Shown piece by piece: positions 1-10,127 of a stretch of DNA of 64,000 bases. The position numbers were made by a program, and so were the translations under genes. The notes beneath the pieces were generated by a model. That model saw nothing but the letters and a program-made list of their open reading frames with translations, did no database searches and was not told the origin of the DNA. Source of the DNA: Roseivirga sp. UBA6061. GTDB lineage: Bacteria; Bacteroidota; Bacteroidia; Cytophagales; Cyclobacteriaceae. The stretch covers positions 28,399 to 92,398 of the forward strand of contig DIYF01000171.1 in the NCBI GenBank assembly GCA_002427745.1, written 5' to 3'. Position 1 is the first letter of the stretch, and each line of letters starts with the position of its first letter.

Positions 1-28
1 CTCTTTTGTTTTAAAATGTTTTCTCAGA

Positions 29-2932
29 TCAGCTTACAGCCTCTTCCTCCTCAGTATAGGCATCTACCGGAATACAGCTACACATCAGGTTGCGATCGCC
101 ATAAGCTGAATCAATGCGGCTTACGGTAGGCCAGAATTTTGCCTGACTCACATAAGGCAACGGATAAGCGGCTTTCTGTCTTGAGTAAGGCATCGTCCAC
201 TCATCTGCCACGGTAATCTGTTGGGTATGGGGAGCGTTGTTCAACACATTATTACCCTTTTCAGCATCACCGTTTTCAATCTCTCTGATCTCTTCGCGAA
301 TGCTCAGCAGTGCATCACAAAAGCGGTCCAGTTCAGCCATAGATTCTGATTCGGTCGGCTCAATCATGATGGTCCCCGCTACCGGGAAAGACATAGTCGG
401 GGCATGAAAGCCATAGTCCATCAAACGTTTGGCCACATCCTCTGCTTCAACACCGACCTGTTTGTAGTCGCGAAGATCTACAATCATTTCATGTGCACAT
501 CTGCCGTTGGTACCTGTATACAGAATATCGTAATCACCTTCCAGTCGGGCCTTGATGTAATTGGCCTTGAGGATAGCCATCCTGGTGGCATTCGTCAGAC
601 CTTCCGCACCCATCATGGCGATGTAGGCATAGGAAATAGTCAGGATACTGGCACTTCCCCAGGGGGCAGCAGAAATAGATGTAATTGCCTGATCTCCTCC
701 CGCTGATACCACAGGGCTACCCGGCAGGAATGGCGCCAGATGAGCAGCCACACCAATCGGTCCCATACCCGGACCTCCGCCACCGTGAGGTATACAGAAA
801 GTCTTATGCAGGTTCAGGTGACAAACATCGGCTCCTATCAGTCCGGGACTGGTCAGGCCTACCTGGGCATTCATATTGGCACCGTCCATATATACCTGAC
901 CGCCATGCTCATGGATGATCTGGCAAATCTCCTGAATGCTCTCCTCAAATACACCATGGGTAGAAGGGTAGGTAACCATCAGAGAAGAAAGGTTCTCGCT
1001 ATGCTCCTCAGCCCTGGCCCGTAAATCATCCAGGTCTATATTTCCTTTTTCATCACATTTTGTGATGACTACTTTCATACCTGCCATCACAGCTGAGGCA
1101 GGGTTTGTTCCGTGAGCAGATGAAGGAATCAAAGCCACATTTCTGTGATGATCTCCCCTGCTCTCATGATACGCTCTGATGACCATCAAGCCGGCATATT
1201 CGCCCTGGGCACCGGAATTAGGCTGTAGCGAAGTATCAGCAAAACCCGTGATTTCAGAGAGCCAGTCTACCAGATTCTTAAAAAGCTCCTGGTATCCAGC
1301 GGTCTGTGACTTGGGAGCAAAAGGATGCATATTTCCGAATTCCGGCCAGGTGACCGGGATCATTTCTGCTGTGGCATTCAGTTTCATGGTACAGGAGCCC
1401 AATGAAATCATGGAGTGTACCAGTGACAAGTCTTTATTTTCGAGGCGCTTGATATAGCGCAGCATTTCATGCTCAGAGTGGTAGTCGTTAAACACCGGAT
1501 GTGTCATATAGTCTGACGTACGCGCCAGATTAGCCGGAAGATTCAACGATATATTATCCGCACCGGCCTCAGTATCAAAGCTGTTCTCTACCCCTTTCGC
1601 GGCAGCAAAGGCATCCAGGATAGCCTTCACATCTTCAATGGAAGTTGTTTCATCCACTGAAATACCAATATCTCCATTCTCAAAATAACGGAAGTTGATT
1701 TCGCTGGCCTCCGCTTTTTCCCGTACCTGTGCGCTAATACCGGCATCAGCAATTCTGAGCGTATCGAAGTACACATCATTTTTCTGACTGAAACCCAGTG
1801 CGCTCAGGCCGGTTTCTGCCAGTCGGGCCATGCCGTGAATCTTCAGGGCAATATCTTTTAACCCGTTTGGTCCGTGGTATACGCCATACATACCGGCCAT
1901 TACTCCCAGCAATACCTGCGCAGTACAGATATTGGAAGTAGCTTTTTCTCTTCTGATATGTTGCTCACGTGTCTGTAAAGCCATGCGGTAGGCCTTGTTT
2001 CCGTAGCGGTCCAGTGATACACCTATGATTCTTCCCGGAATCTGACGCTTGAATGCCTCACGCGTAGCAAAGTAGGCCGCATGCGGTCCTCCATATCCCA
2101 TGGGAACTCCCAGTCTCTGACTGGTACCTACCACAGCATCTGCCCCGATTTCACCCGGAGGGGTTAACAATGTAAGCGACATCAGATCAGCTGCCGCAAC
2201 GACAAATACCTGGTTCTCAGCTGCCGACTCGTTAAAAGCTTTAAAATCTCTCACCGAGCCATCTCCTGCCGGATACTGATACAAAACTCCATACAAATCC
2301 GGATCGGTAAGATCTACCTTATTGATATCTCCTATTACCAGATTGATCCCTACCGGAGTAGAGCGGGTTTTGAGAATATCCAGTGTCTGTGGGAAAGTAT
2401 TTTCATCAACAAAGAAGGTGTTAGCTTTCTTCTTATCTCTTTTTCTGAGGCCTGCGAACATGGACATGGCTTCAGCAGCTGCCGTTCCCTCATCCAGTAA
2501 AGAGGCGTTCGCTATTTCCATCCCGGTAAGATCCATCACCATAGTCTGGAAATTCACCAGGGCCTCCAGTCTTCCCTGGGCAATCTCTGCCTGGTAGGGA
2601 GTATAGGCGGTGTACCATCCGGGATTCTCCAATACGTTTCTCAGGATCACTCCGGGAACAATGGTATTGTAATATCCCATTCCGATATAGCTCTTGAACA
2701 CGCGGTTCTTTGAAGCCAGGGCCTTGAACTCATTGAGAAACTGAAATTCAGATTTTGCCTCAGGCAGGTTCAGTGGATCCTGTTTGCGTATGCGGGCCGG
2801 GACGGTCTGATCAATCAATGTATCCAGTGAGTCTGCACCTACAACCTTCAGCATATCAGCTACTTCGTGGTTGTCAGGGCCATTGTGACGAGCCTCAAAA
2901 GCAGGGCTCTTTCTTAAATCAATCTTTGTCAT
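29..2932 (-). CDS. gcvP: Glycine dehydrogenase (decarboxylating), P-protein
   Basis: This is the pyridoxal-phosphate P-protein of the glycine cleavage system. It decarboxylates glycine and passes the aminomethyl group to the lipoyl H-protein in the cytoplasm. At 967 residues it has the length of the fused, homodimeric form, in which the alpha-like and beta-like halves (split in some bacteria as GcvPA/GcvPB) lie in one chain. The PLP-lysine motif [16 protein letters not shown] is present, with the Schiff-base lysine at about K710. The N-terminal half carries the usual [11 protein letters not shown] segment. The ATG is followed by an ordinary cytoplasmic N-terminus with no signal peptide. No gcvT or gcvH is visible nearby, so the gene stands alone here. 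It is divergent from the M28 peptidase gene. Confidence 0.97.
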   Translation of the reverse strand: MTKIDLRKSPAFEARHNGPDNHEVADMLKVVGADSLDTLIDQTVPARIRKQDPLNLPEAKSEFQFLNEFKALASKNRVFKSYIGMGYYNTIVPGVILRNVLENPGWYTAYTPYQAEIAQGRLEALVNFQTMVMDLTGMEIANASLLDEGTAAAEAMSMFAGLRKRDKKKANTFFVDENTFPQTLDILKTRSTPVGINLVIGDINKVDLTDPDLYGVLYQYPAGDGSVRDFKAFNESAAENQVFVVAAADLMSLTLLTPPGEIGADAVVGTSQRLGVPMGYGGPHAAYFATREAFKRQIPGRIIGVSLDRYGNKAYRMALQTREQHIRREKATSNICTAQVLLGVMAGMYGVYHGPNGLKDIALKIHGMARLAETGLSALGFSQKNDVYFDTLRIADAGISAQVREKAEASEINFRYFENGDIGISVDETTSIEDVKAILDAFAAAKGVENSFDTEAGADNISLNLPANLARTSDYMTHPVFNDYHSEHEMLRYIKRLENKDLSLVHSMISLGSCTMKLNATAEMIPVTWPEFGNMHPFAPKSQTAGYQELFKNLVDWLSEITGFADTSLQPNSGAQGEYAGLMVIRAYHESRGDHHRNVALIPSSAHGTNPASAVMAGMKVVITKCDEKGNIDLDDLRARAEEHSENLSSLMVTYPSTHGVFEESIQEICQIIHEHGGQVYMDGANMNAQVGLTSPGLIGADVCHLNLHKTFCIPHGGGGPGMGPIGVAAHLAPFLPGSPVVSAGGDQAITSISAAPWGSASILTISYAYIAMMGAEGLTNATRMAILKANYIKARLEGDYDILYTGTNGRCAHEMIVDLRDYKQVGVEAEDVAKRLMDYGFHAPTMSFPVAGTIMIEPTESESMAELDRFCDALLSIREEIREIENGDAEKGNNVLNNAPHTQQITVADEWTMPYSRQKAAYPLPYVSQAKFWPTVSRIDSAYGDRNLMCSCIPVDAYTEEEEAVS

Positions 2933-2978
2933 ATCTGAATTCCAATACGGGGTAAAATCTCCTCTTTCAAAAGATGCA

Positions 2979-2986
2979 CAAATGTA
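2979..2986 (-). promoter_or_regulatory. Possible -7 element (TACATTTG) for gcvP
   Basis: Read on the minus strand this is TACATTTG, a match to the Bacteroidota -7 consensus TAnnTTTG, about 47 bases upstream of the gcvP ATG. I did not find a good TTTG -33 element at the usual distance, so the call rests on the -7 box and its position only. Confidence 0.35.
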
Positions 2987-3051
2987 AAAACAAACGTTTG
3001 AAAACCTTATTTATCCATATAAAAAAGCATACCACTCAAATAACAGCCGAC

Positions 3052-3081
3052 TTTGCGCTTTTGAATAAATGCTTAGCTTTG
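3052..3081 (+). promoter_or_regulatory. Bacteroidota-type promoter of the M28 peptidase gene
   Basis: TTTG (3052-3055), an 18-base spacer, then TAGCTTTG (3074-3081) match the Bacteroidota -33/-7 consensus TTTG / TAnnTTTG. The ATG of the peptidase lies 37 bases downstream, giving a short plausible 5' leader. Confidence 0.6.
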
Positions 3082-3118
3082 GCCACCTAAAAAACTGTCA
3101 CATACAATTGTTTATAAA

Positions 3119-4600
3119 ATGAGGAGATTTAACACACTACTTGTGTTAGCTGCTGTGATCATGACGCCCGCTTTCGGTCAGGATATGGCCGTAAAGTATG
3201 CCAATACCATCACAGAAGCAGACATGAAAGAGAAGCTGACTGTTCTGGCTTCAGATGAATTCGGAGGAAGAGAAACAGGAACGGAAGGCCAAAAGAAGGC
3301 CTCGGTTTTTCTCGAAAACTTCTACAAAAACCTGGGCCTGATCGCCCCTGTAGACGGCACTTATCGTCAGAAATTTGACATGTATCAGTCTGACTGGACG
3401 GATGTTTATGTTCGCATGGGCCGAAAAAGACTCAAAAACGGAGAAGACATTGTCTTCATAGGTAATGCCGACCTGCCTAAAGAGCTGAAACTGGGGCTTG
3501 TATATGTAGGAGACGCTTCTGACGAAGCCATTGGTGGTCAGGACCTGAACGGAAAAGCAGTGGTCACGACCTCACGTAGCAGAGACATTACCAAGAAACT
3601 TAAGGACGCTGGTGTGAGAGCAATTTTCTCTGCTTCTGAAGATGAGGAGCGCTTTGCTCAGACCCTGCCAAGAATGGCCAGAGGCACCCTGAAAAGCAGA
3701 CTGAGGTTTGACAAGACGCCAAAAGAGGATAATGAAAGCATTAGTTTCTATGTAACCATATCGCAGGCAGCGGACATGCTGAGAACTTCTAAAGAGAAGC
3801 TGATTGAAGCCAAAACCACAGCCTCCACTATCAAGTCAGGCTCGGTTCGCATAGGCATTAAGAGAAAGATATCTACGCTGAGCACCGAAAACATGATGGC
3901 CTTCCTTGAGGGAACAGATAAAAAAGATGAGATTCTTGTGATCTCTTCTCACTACGACCACATCGGTACCAACAGTAACGGAGAAATAAACAACGGAGCA
4001 GACGATGATGGCTCTGGTACCACCGGGGTTATGGAAATTGCAGAAGCCTTTGTACAGGCTGCAAAAGAAGGCCACAGACCTCGCAGAAGTATCTTGTTCC
4101 TGAATGTGACGGGTGAAGAAAAAGGCCTGCTGGGTTCAGCCTATTACTCCAACAATCCGGTCTTTCCATTAGAGAATACGGTAAACGACCTGAACATAGA
4201 CATGATCGGCCGCGTAGATCCTGCTCATGAAAATGATCGTGACTATGTCTACGTGGTAGGGTCTGCCAAGCTTTCAAGCCATTTGAAGATCATCTCTGAA
4301 TATGCCAACATCACCTATACCGGGTTGAATTTTGACTATAAATACGATGATCCGGCAGACAGATCACGTATCTACTACCGCTCTGATCATTATAATTTCG
4401 CCAAGCACGGTATTCCGATCATTTTCTATTTTAACGGAACACATGCAGACTACCACAGGCCTTCCGATACTATCGATAAAATCGAGTGGGATGTGATGGC
4501 CAAAAGAACTAAACTGGTGTTTCATACTGCCTGGATTCTTGCCAACCGTGAGGAAAGAACGCCTGTAGACACCAAAGATGACATGAGTTACAACCGTTAG
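3119..4600 (+). CDS. Secreted M28-family zinc aminopeptidase
   Basis: This is a di-zinc exopeptidase of the M28 family, probably periplasmic or secreted, releasing amino acids from peptides. A signal peptide covers about residues 1-20 (hydrophobic stretch ending AFGQ). The catalytic domain follows a PA-like insert region near residues 100-170. Expected metal and catalytic residues are all visible: H278 and D280 in SSHYDHIG, bridging D295 in NGADDDGSG, general base E333 and ligand E334 in GEEKGLLGS, D361 in NIDMIGR and H442 in FNGTHADYH. The length of 493 residues is typical of Bacteroidota M28 enzymes. It has its own promoter and is followed by a large hairpin repeat, so it is probably monocistronic. 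Confidence 0.93.
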   Translation: MRRFNTLLVLAAVIMTPAFGQDMAVKYANTITEADMKEKLTVLASDEFGGRETGTEGQKKASVFLENFYKNLGLIAPVDGTYRQKFDMYQSDWTDVYVRMGRKRLKNGEDIVFIGNADLPKELKLGLVYVGDASDEAIGGQDLNGKAVVTTSRSRDITKKLKDAGVRAIFSASEDEERFAQTLPRMARGTLKSRLRFDKTPKEDNESISFYVTISQAADMLRTSKEKLIEAKTTASTIKSGSVRIGIKRKISTLSTENMMAFLEGTDKKDEILVISSHYDHIGTNSNGEINNGADDDGSGTTGVMEIAEAFVQAAKEGHRPRRSILFLNVTGEEKGLLGSAYYSNNPVFPLENTVNDLNIDMIGRVDPAHENDRDYVYVVGSAKLSSHLKIISEYANITYTGLNFDYKYDDPADRSRIYYRSDHYNFAKHGIPIIFYFNGTHADYHRPSDTIDKIEWDVMAKRTKLVFHTAWILANREERTPVDTKDDMSYNR

Positions 4601-4624
4601 AGTATAACTTGACGAGCATCAATG

Positions 4625-4752
4625 AGGCCGTATCAAAAGCCATCAAAACCGTCATCACGAATGCAATGAAGTGATCTCCACCTTTAATCAGAGATTTTAC
4701 AAAGAGATTACTTCACTCCGTTCGCAATGACGAGAAACTTTTGATACGGCCT
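4625..4752. repeat. Long palindromic intergenic repeat between convergent genes
   Basis: A perfect 15-base inverted repeat (AGGCCGTATCAAAAG at 4625-4639 and its complement at 4738-4752) encloses a second imperfect inverted repeat, roughly CGTCATCACGAATGCAATGA on one side against TCACTCCGTTCGCAATGACG on the other. The inner part resembles the family of dispersed CGTCATTGCGAA... palindromes seen in many bacterial genomes. It sits between two convergent stop codons, so it could also stop transcription from both sides. Confidence 0.75.
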
Positions 4753-4768
4753 TTCTTATGCTTTACAA

Positions 4769-5542
4769 TTAATTAGTCAATACCTGCTCTTTCCAGGCCT
4801 TAATCAGTTCTTTTTCTGTAAGCTTCAGGCTCGATAAAATATCTTTCACATCATTGTACTCCAGCAAGCCTGAGAGCAGTCCCCTTCCATAAATCTTATC
4901 GATAAAGCTCACAATAGAGCCGGACAGACCATACTTATGCTGCCCCTTCCAGAACTCCGATAATTGTTCAGGACCACCGGTCTCTCTGACATACCGGGCC
5001 ATATCATCGTAACGTTCAGCATCCAGCTGCCCTGATGCATATGTGGCCAGTCCCTCCACAAACCAATCGATATTATTAATGTTATCGAACTCCCGCGACC
5101 TGTTATAATCGCTGTGTAATACATGTGTCAACTCGTGAAAAACCAGCCTCCTGATTTCCTCCTGATCATCCGGATTATGCTCGCAGGCCTGCTCCTTCCA
5201 GGCAGAAGGAGATAGTAAATCAAGCCTGCCGGCAAGTCCACTCCCCACCATCCAGCACTGTGATTTGAAGCCCGGCATACCCCAGGCATTTTGCCATTGC
5301 CTGTCCAGATGTTCTCTGGCACTAAATAGATATACCTCCACAGAATTCTTGAATTTCTTACCGAAAAACTTCTCGATCTCACCTATTCCCATCGCCACAT
5401 AGGCTTTAACCTGGCTGGCCGAGGAATCTGATCTGTCGTAGTGAATAGTAAATCCCTTACCTGAAACGCTTGCATCCAATGCAGACTCCTGTGCAACCAC
5501 CATACAGGGAAGCATTGCGAGTACTAACCATATTATTTTCAT
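4769..5542 (-). CDS. Secreted HExxH metallopeptidase-like protein (gluzincin type)
   Basis: This is a 257-residue predicted secreted protein with a signal peptide (residues 1-17, ending MVVAQ). It holds HELTH at 136-140 and a downstream glutamate, E163 in WFVEGLATY. That arrangement is the gluzincin zinc site, with two histidines and a glutamate plus the catalytic glutamate E137. The overall layout fits peptidase-MA-like secreted proteins of Bacteroidota. The substrate is unknown. The ORF is convergent with the M28 peptidase gene and is separated from it by the palindromic repeat. A second peptidase next door may reflect shared scavenging use, but this is inference only. Confidence 0.75.
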   Translation of the reverse strand: MKIIWLVLAMLPCMVVAQESALDASVSGKGFTIHYDRSDSSASQVKAYVAMGIGEIEKFFGKKFKNSVEVYLFSAREHLDRQWQNAWGMPGFKSQCWMVGSGLAGRLDLLSPSAWKEQACEHNPDDQEEIRRLVFHELTHVLHSDYNRSREFDNINNIDWFVEGLATYASGQLDAERYDDMARYVRETGGPEQLSEFWKGQHKYGLSGSIVSFIDKIYGRGLLSGLLEYNDVKDILSSLKLTEKELIKAWKEQVLTN

Positions 5543-5635
5543 TGTATCTGAATTTGATTTCCAACACCAAATTCAATTAAATATGGTCGCTCACACCGGT
5601 TTAAACAGCTGGTTTTGGCCGGTTTTATAATTCCG

Positions 5636-6634
5636 TCAGATTTTAAACTCTCTGGGTGTTTGTCCTGTCTGCTTTTTAAAAGCAGTGTTAAAAGTTGTCA
5701 GTGACCGAAAGCCCGCCATGCCCGAAATAGCCTCCAGAGTATACTGCTTATGCGTTTGAGCTCTCAATAGACGAATCACCTCGTCCACTCGATATCGGTT
5801 GACGTAATCGCTATACCCGGTTCCGGCCTCATGATTCAGCACGTGAGAAAGCTTATGAGCACTCAGTCCCAGCTTTTCGGCCAGTTGTTTCAGATTTAAG
5901 TCCTTTCGCAAGTAAAGCTGCTCCTCCACCATGACCTTCTCAATCATCGCCAGGGTACCCGGTTCAGTTGAGCAGGCCTCGGTTCTTTTAACCCTATCTC
6001 CTGCTCTTTTGTAAAACCACCCCGTTACGATCAGACTGAGTATTCCTGCTGATTCAGTCCGAAATTCATATTCAGGAGTTATCAAGCCCAAAACGTAAAA
6101 AATAGAGAAGAGTCCCAACCCGATAATCAGCCACCAGCGGCTACTGTCTGGTGGCCCGATACGCTTTCCGACAGGCCCGATTCTTCGAATAAGAAATATC
6201 AGATACACCAGGAATTGTACTGCCAACAGCCATTTGAGTACAGCCGGCATCACAGCAGCACTTGAGACGAACGCATACTTTACCTCCCCGTCCAGACTGT
6301 AAACAGGTAACAGCACCCATGTGCACAAAAGAGCCGGCATCAGTTGTAAATAGCCATATCCGCGCAGACGGGATATCTTTCTTTTGCCACTGGTCATTAA
6401 CAGGTGCCCCAGTACCGGTACCAGAAAGTATAAAGGAAGCTCCAGAAAAAGGTAATGGGGAAACTGCCCCGCTGCAAAAGTCCGAAGGAGTAGTCCTGAT
6501 GCAGCAAAAAGGCAAATAATCAGGCCTGACCAGAGGTAGCCCTGTCCCCCTCTGACATCAATGTTAAAAACGTTTTTAAAAAAGAATGCAAAGCTCAGCC
6601 ACAGTATCAGGATCAGTAAAAAAGTAATGTTCAT
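5636..6634 (-). CDS. Membrane-embedded AraC-family transcriptional regulator
   Basis: The 332-residue protein has about seven hydrophobic helices in residues 1-215, and a C-terminal AraC/XylS DNA-binding domain in residues 231-330 with two helix-turn-helix units. The second unit contains AISGMAGFRSLTTFNTAFKK, and the chain ends in TGQTPREF, the family signature. Bacteroidota encode many AraC regulators fused to a multi-helix membrane domain that may sense a membrane or extracellular signal. The target is unknown. The adjacent genes (peptidase downstream, DUF1835 gene divergent) give no clear clue. The ATG gives a natural membrane-protein start. Confidence 0.88.
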   Translation of the reverse strand: MNITFLLILILWLSFAFFFKNVFNIDVRGGQGYLWSGLIICLFAASGLLLRTFAAGQFPHYLFLELPLYFLVPVLGHLLMTSGKRKISRLRGYGYLQLMPALLCTWVLLPVYSLDGEVKYAFVSSAAVMPAVLKWLLAVQFLVYLIFLIRRIGPVGKRIGPPDSSRWWLIIGLGLFSIFYVLGLITPEYEFRTESAGILSLIVTGWFYKRAGDRVKRTEACSTEPGTLAMIEKVMVEEQLYLRKDLNLKQLAEKLGLSAHKLSHVLNHEAGTGYSDYVNRYRVDEVIRLLRAQTHKQYTLEAISGMAGFRSLTTFNTAFKKQTGQTPREFKI

Positions 6635-6735
6635 GGTTTAACCGATTAACCTCTTTCTTTAAGACGATTTATAAGAATCATTTGAAAACAATAGAAAGCA
6701 ACTCTACCTTGTAATTTCACTTTTTCCGACTCCCT

Positions 6736-7668
6736 ATGAGCAAAACCTTACACCTTCTGAATGGCGACAGCACTCGTGAGATTTTAGAGCAAACCGATAT
6801 TTCCGGAGATCATTGCGTCTGGCGGGATGTACTCAGTGACGGTCCTGCCATTCCGGATGTAGGTAGTGAATCCTATTGGGATACCAGAGCCGATTATATG
6901 TCCCGGGCCTTTACAATCAGTCATGAAGAATTTGCTGAAAAGGCTCAGGCAGAATTTAAAAAACTGGAGGCCTTCGCTGACTATGACGAAGTCGTATTGT
7001 GGTTTGAATATGACTTATTCTGTCAGGTAAATATGATGGCCGTTTTGCATTGGTTTAATCAGCAGGAACGAGGGGATACCAGGGTATCGCTGATCTGCGT
7101 GGGCAGAGAAGAGGGGTATGAAAAACTGGTAGGACTGGGAGAGCTGTCTCCGGACAGATACCCGGATTTATTCAACCGAAGACGCATCATGGGAAGTGCG
7201 GATTTCTCTTTCGCCACAGATGTATATGAAGCCTGGTGCTCAGCTGACCCGACCGACCTGGAAACCTATGTATTATTACCGTCCAATGAATTCCCCTATT
7301 TGTCGGATGCCTTACAAAGCCACTTCAAACGCTTCCCCTCAAACCAGACCGGACTTACTGAAATAGAACAGAAAATAGTGGAGCTGATCCATGAAGGTGT
7401 CAATGAGGAAAGGCGTATTGTCGGAAGTCTGCTACGATGGCAGGCGTTTTACGGCTTTGGCGATTTGCAGTTTTTTCAGGTCCTGGAAAGGCTGAAACCC
7501 ATTCTTGACAACGGAAATAGTATAAGCGTAAAATCTGAAAGCAGGGATTTGTTGAACGCAGGAACACCTCTTACCTCCATTGACCGAAATTATGCCTTAG
7601 GAGGAGCACAAGTCTCTGACTGGCAGTGGGATAGACAAAAAAATGAGCTAACATCCAGCGGAGATTAG
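6736..7668 (+). CDS. DUF1835 domain-containing protein
   Basis: The N-terminus LHLLNGDSTREILEQ and the following VWRDVLSDGPA are typical of DUF1835, a domain of unknown function often followed by a DUF3658-like region. The protein has 310 residues, no signal peptide and no membrane segment, so it should be cytoplasmic. The C-terminal half (about 215-310) is helical and ends in a region rich in tryptophan and charged residues. No catalytic residues can be named with confidence. It is transcribed alone, divergent from the AraC regulator and convergent with the DUF4097 gene. A hairpin terminator overlaps its stop codon. Confidence 0.75.
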   Translation: MSKTLHLLNGDSTREILEQTDISGDHCVWRDVLSDGPAIPDVGSESYWDTRADYMSRAFTISHEEFAEKAQAEFKKLEAFADYDEVVLWFEYDLFCQVNMMAVLHWFNQQERGDTRVSLICVGREEGYEKLVGLGELSPDRYPDLFNRRRIMGSADFSFATDVYEAWCSADPTDLETYVLLPSNEFPYLSDALQSHFKRFPSNQTGLTEIEQKIVELIHEGVNEERRIVGSLLRWQAFYGFGDLQFFQVLERLKPILDNGNSISVKSESRDLLNAGTPLTSIDRNYALGGAQVSDWQWDRQKNELTSSGD

Positions 7669-7674
7669 CTCATT
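7642..7674 (+). terminator. Hairpin overlapping the stop codon of the DUF1835 gene
   Basis: AATGAGCTAA (7642-7651) pairs exactly with TTAGCTCATT (7665-7674), a 10-base-pair stem around a 13-base loop. The TAG stop (7666-7668) lies in the downstream arm. The following sequence is AT-rich but lacks a strong T-run. Confidence 0.45.
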
Positions 7675-7700
7675 AATAGTATAGTTAATAGTTTTAGTTG

Positions 7701-7720
7701 TTATTGCTAATTAGCAATAA
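7701..7720. repeat. Perfect 20-base palindrome between convergent genes
   Basis: TTATTGCTAATTAGCAATAA is a perfect palindrome in the gap between the convergent DUF1835 and DUF4097 genes. It may act as a bidirectional terminator or a protein-binding site; nothing else supports either choice. Confidence 0.4.
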
Positions 7721-7750
7721 ATACACTTAAAAACAATGTCTATACAGCAA

Positions 7751-8644
7751 TTATCTTTTTGACAGGCGAACGCTGCCATCATTGGTTCTGATCTGTACAT
7801 CGGCCTTTCCTCCGGCCAGTTTCAACTCAGATCTGTAGTCGCTTTCTCTGATTGTTTCGAAGTCTGAGGTCGCTCTTACCCGACCGTCATCCTTGGTTAC
7901 CCTGAAGTCTCCGCCACCGGATAATACCACAAAGTCGATCCTCGCATCATCGGCTCTGATATCGTAAGTACCATTGTCTGCAATACCGGTTTCCATGCTT
8001 ACATTGCCATCCTCTACCTGGATTTCAATGTTATCAAAATTGCCATTGATCATATCGATATCGCCATCATCCAGGCGGGCATAGAACTTACCCTTTCCAC
8101 CATCCAGCTTCAGGTCTCCATCTTCGAGAATGAATTCAAAATCGTCTCCATCACAATCTACCAGTTCAATGTCTCCGTCTTCTGTTTCCATCTCTATGGC
8201 TCCGTTTACATTCTTTACATAGTAGTCATCGTCCTCACCCCTCACTTTGAGAGAAGCTCCTTCGGGCAGTTCTATGAGGATATCATAGTCGGTTCGGAAA
8301 TAACCTACTCCGATAAAGCCGCGACTGCGTCCTTTATTCTCTCTGATAAACAAATCTCCGTTTCGGTTTTCAACATCCACATCAAAATCCCTGGAGCGGC
8401 TGGAAACACCACGACTGGTAACCACCCTGTCAATTTTCACATGTACATCGCTTCGGTTACTCCCGATAATTCGCACATCGGCATCCTCGGTATTGAGATT
8501 GAGTGTGCCCGTTGCGTTCATTTCGTATACCTCATCCAGGTGAAATTCATCTCCGCTGTCACGGTCACGCTGTGCGAAAGAAAGATGAGTGATAAAGAAA
8601 GCTGCCATGAGCAGCATAGTAAATCGCTTGTGTTGTGTCTTCAT
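7751..8644 (-). CDS. Secreted DUF4097-type beta-strand-repeat protein
   Basis: This predicted exported protein of 297 residues has a signal peptide (MKTQHKRF..., cleavage after LSFAQ). It is followed by many short repeats of the type DGDIELVDCDGDDFEFILEDGD and DGNVSMETG, which form a right-handed beta structure in DUF4097 proteins. The ATG at 8644 is chosen because it opens a clean signal peptide. An in-frame start 16 codons upstream would put polar residues before it. The aspartate and glycine richness of the repeats is striking and could bind calcium, but no function is known. It resembles, at the family level, the 45424-46335 gene of this window. Confidence 0.75.
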   Translation of the reverse strand: MKTQHKRFTMLLMAAFFITHLSFAQRDRDSGDEFHLDEVYEMNATGTLNLNTEDADVRIIGSNRSDVHVKIDRVVTSRGVSSRSRDFDVDVENRNGDLFIRENKGRSRGFIGVGYFRTDYDILIELPEGASLKVRGEDDDYYVKNVNGAIEMETEDGDIELVDCDGDDFEFILEDGDLKLDGGKGKFYARLDDGDIDMINGNFDNIEIQVEDGNVSMETGIADNGTYDIRADDARIDFVVLSGGGDFRVTKDDGRVRATSDFETIRESDYRSELKLAGGKADVQIRTNDGSVRLSKR

Positions 8645-8730
8645 AAGTCTTTGAGTTTGTATGTTAAAAAGTGACCTGATTGATAGAATCAATCGACTAT
8701 GAAGTTAGCAAAATCAAAGGAGAAAGGGAA

Positions 8731-10044
8731 TTAACGCCTTCCTTTACGCTTGTTTCGACCTTTTGGCGTGCTAAACCTGCGTTTCTTATCCATGTTTCGC
8801 TTCTTCTCGTGAAACGCTCCTTTAAAATCAGGGTTCTCTTTTCTTTTGATCAGATCGATTTCCCGGGCAATTAGTTGCTTCTCTTCAAAAGGAGTTTTTT
8901 CAACCGTTACTTTTTCGGGCATTTCTTTACGCGGTATGGGCTTTCGTATCAGCTCTTCAATCCGACCGATATGGATCATCTCTACTTCATTCGCAAAAGT
9001 GATCGCTACTCCTGAGTTATTGGCCCGACCCGTCCTGCCAATTCTATGCACATAGTCTTCATAAATCAACGGAACATCAAAATTGATTACATGGCTCACC
9101 ATACTGATGTCCATACCTCTTGCCGTCACGTCAGTAGACACCAGCACCCGTATCTCACCCGATTTAAAATCTTCCATGGCATTGATACGCGAGTTTTGCC
9201 CTTTGTTGGCATGTATGACCCTTACCGGTCCCAACTCTTTACGGTCCAGAAAGCGGGCTACATTGTCTGCATTGGATTTGGTCTTCACAAATACAATCAC
9301 CCGGTTCAATCGTAAATCACGAAAGAGATATTCCAGGAGATTAATCTTGGTCTTCAGGTTCGGCACTTCATACAATGCCTGATCAATGGCCTCTACGGTA
9401 GTTGCCTGGGGAGCTACTTCCACCCTTTCAGGAAACTCCAGAAACTCTTCCGTCAGCCTTACCACCTTGCCGGGCATAGTAGCCGAAAAGAGCATATTCT
9501 GACGCTTTCGCGGCACAATCTCCAGCACACTTCTGATCTGGGGCATAAAACCCATATCCATCATCTTATCAGCTTCGTCAAGCACCATGGTCTTGATCTG
9601 CTTTGTAAGAATGGCGCCTTTTTTATAGATATCCAGAAAACGACCCGGTGTACCCACAATAATATCTACCCCCTTTTCCAGCTCTTCTACCTGCTGCTTC
9701 GGCCCCAGCCCGCCATAAAGCGCTACCACTCTTAGATCCGTATAAGCCGATAACCCATCGAGGTTTGTTTTAATCTGCATCACCAGCTCCCGGGTTGGCG
9801 CCAGAATCAGCGCCCTTGGGTTGTCTCCCTGTGCATACTTTACCTTCATCAGAATAGGCAACACAAAAGCAGCGGTCTTACCCGTCCCTGTCTGCGCAAT
9901 CCCCAGCAAATCATGTCCTGCGAGGGCCCGGGGAATGGCCTTTTCCTGAATAGGTGTGGGAGTGGTGTATCCCAGATCATCTATGGCATTGAGAAACTGA
10001 CGGCTCAGTTTCAGGTCTTCGAAGGAAAGCTTTTCTGCTGCCAT
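8731..10044 (-). CDS. DEAD-box ATP-dependent RNA helicase (RhlE-like)
   Basis: All helicase motifs are visible in order: the Q-motif around LSFEDLKL...PTPIQ, AQTGTGKT (motif I), PTREL (Ia), TPGR (Ib), DEADKM (II), SAT (III), VFVKTKSNADNV (IV region), and HRIGRTGR (VI). A basic tail rich in Lys and Arg closes the 437-residue protein and probably binds RNA. The start is set at MAAEKLSFEDL (10044), because the longer ORF would run into the divergent pyrC gene and adds residues unlike the family. The likely role is unwinding structured RNA in ribosome assembly or cold adaptation. Confidence 0.92.
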   Translation of the reverse strand: MAAEKLSFEDLKLSRQFLNAIDDLGYTTPTPIQEKAIPRALAGHDLLGIAQTGTGKTAAFVLPILMKVKYAQGDNPRALILAPTRELVMQIKTNLDGLSAYTDLRVVALYGGLGPKQQVEELEKGVDIIVGTPGRFLDIYKKGAILTKQIKTMVLDEADKMMDMGFMPQIRSVLEIVPRKRQNMLFSATMPGKVVRLTEEFLEFPERVEVAPQATTVEAIDQALYEVPNLKTKINLLEYLFRDLRLNRVIVFVKTKSNADNVARFLDRKELGPVRVIHANKGQNSRINAMEDFKSGEIRVLVSTDVTARGMDISMVSHVINFDVPLIYEDYVHRIGRTGRANNSGVAITFANEVEMIHIGRIEELIRKPIPRKEMPEKVTVEKTPFEEKQLIAREIDLIKRKENPDFKGAFHEKKRNMDKKRRFSTPKGRNKRKGRR

Positions 10045-10068
10045 AATGTAAGGGATGCAATTAGTTTT

Positions 10069-10076
10069 TACTTTTG
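10069..10076 (+). promoter_or_regulatory. Possible -7 element (TACTTTTG) of pyrC
   Basis: TACTTTTG matches TAnnTTTG and lies 51 bases upstream of the pyrC ATG, in the short divergent gap shared with the helicase gene. No convincing TTTG -33 box was seen at the normal distance. Confidence 0.4.
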
Positions 10077-10127
10077 CGCTGAATATCTCGCAATAACGCG
10101 AACCCCTCTTACAAAATAAAATTTCGC

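Noticed and set aside
404..2597. Several plus-strand ORFs of 77 to 100 codons inside gcvP
   Set aside because: They lie opposite a clear, full-length gcvP and show no family resemblance; they are shadow frames.
6262..6519. Plus-strand ORF opposite the AraC regulator membrane domain
   Set aside because: It mirrors the hydrophobic region of the real gene and has no independent support.
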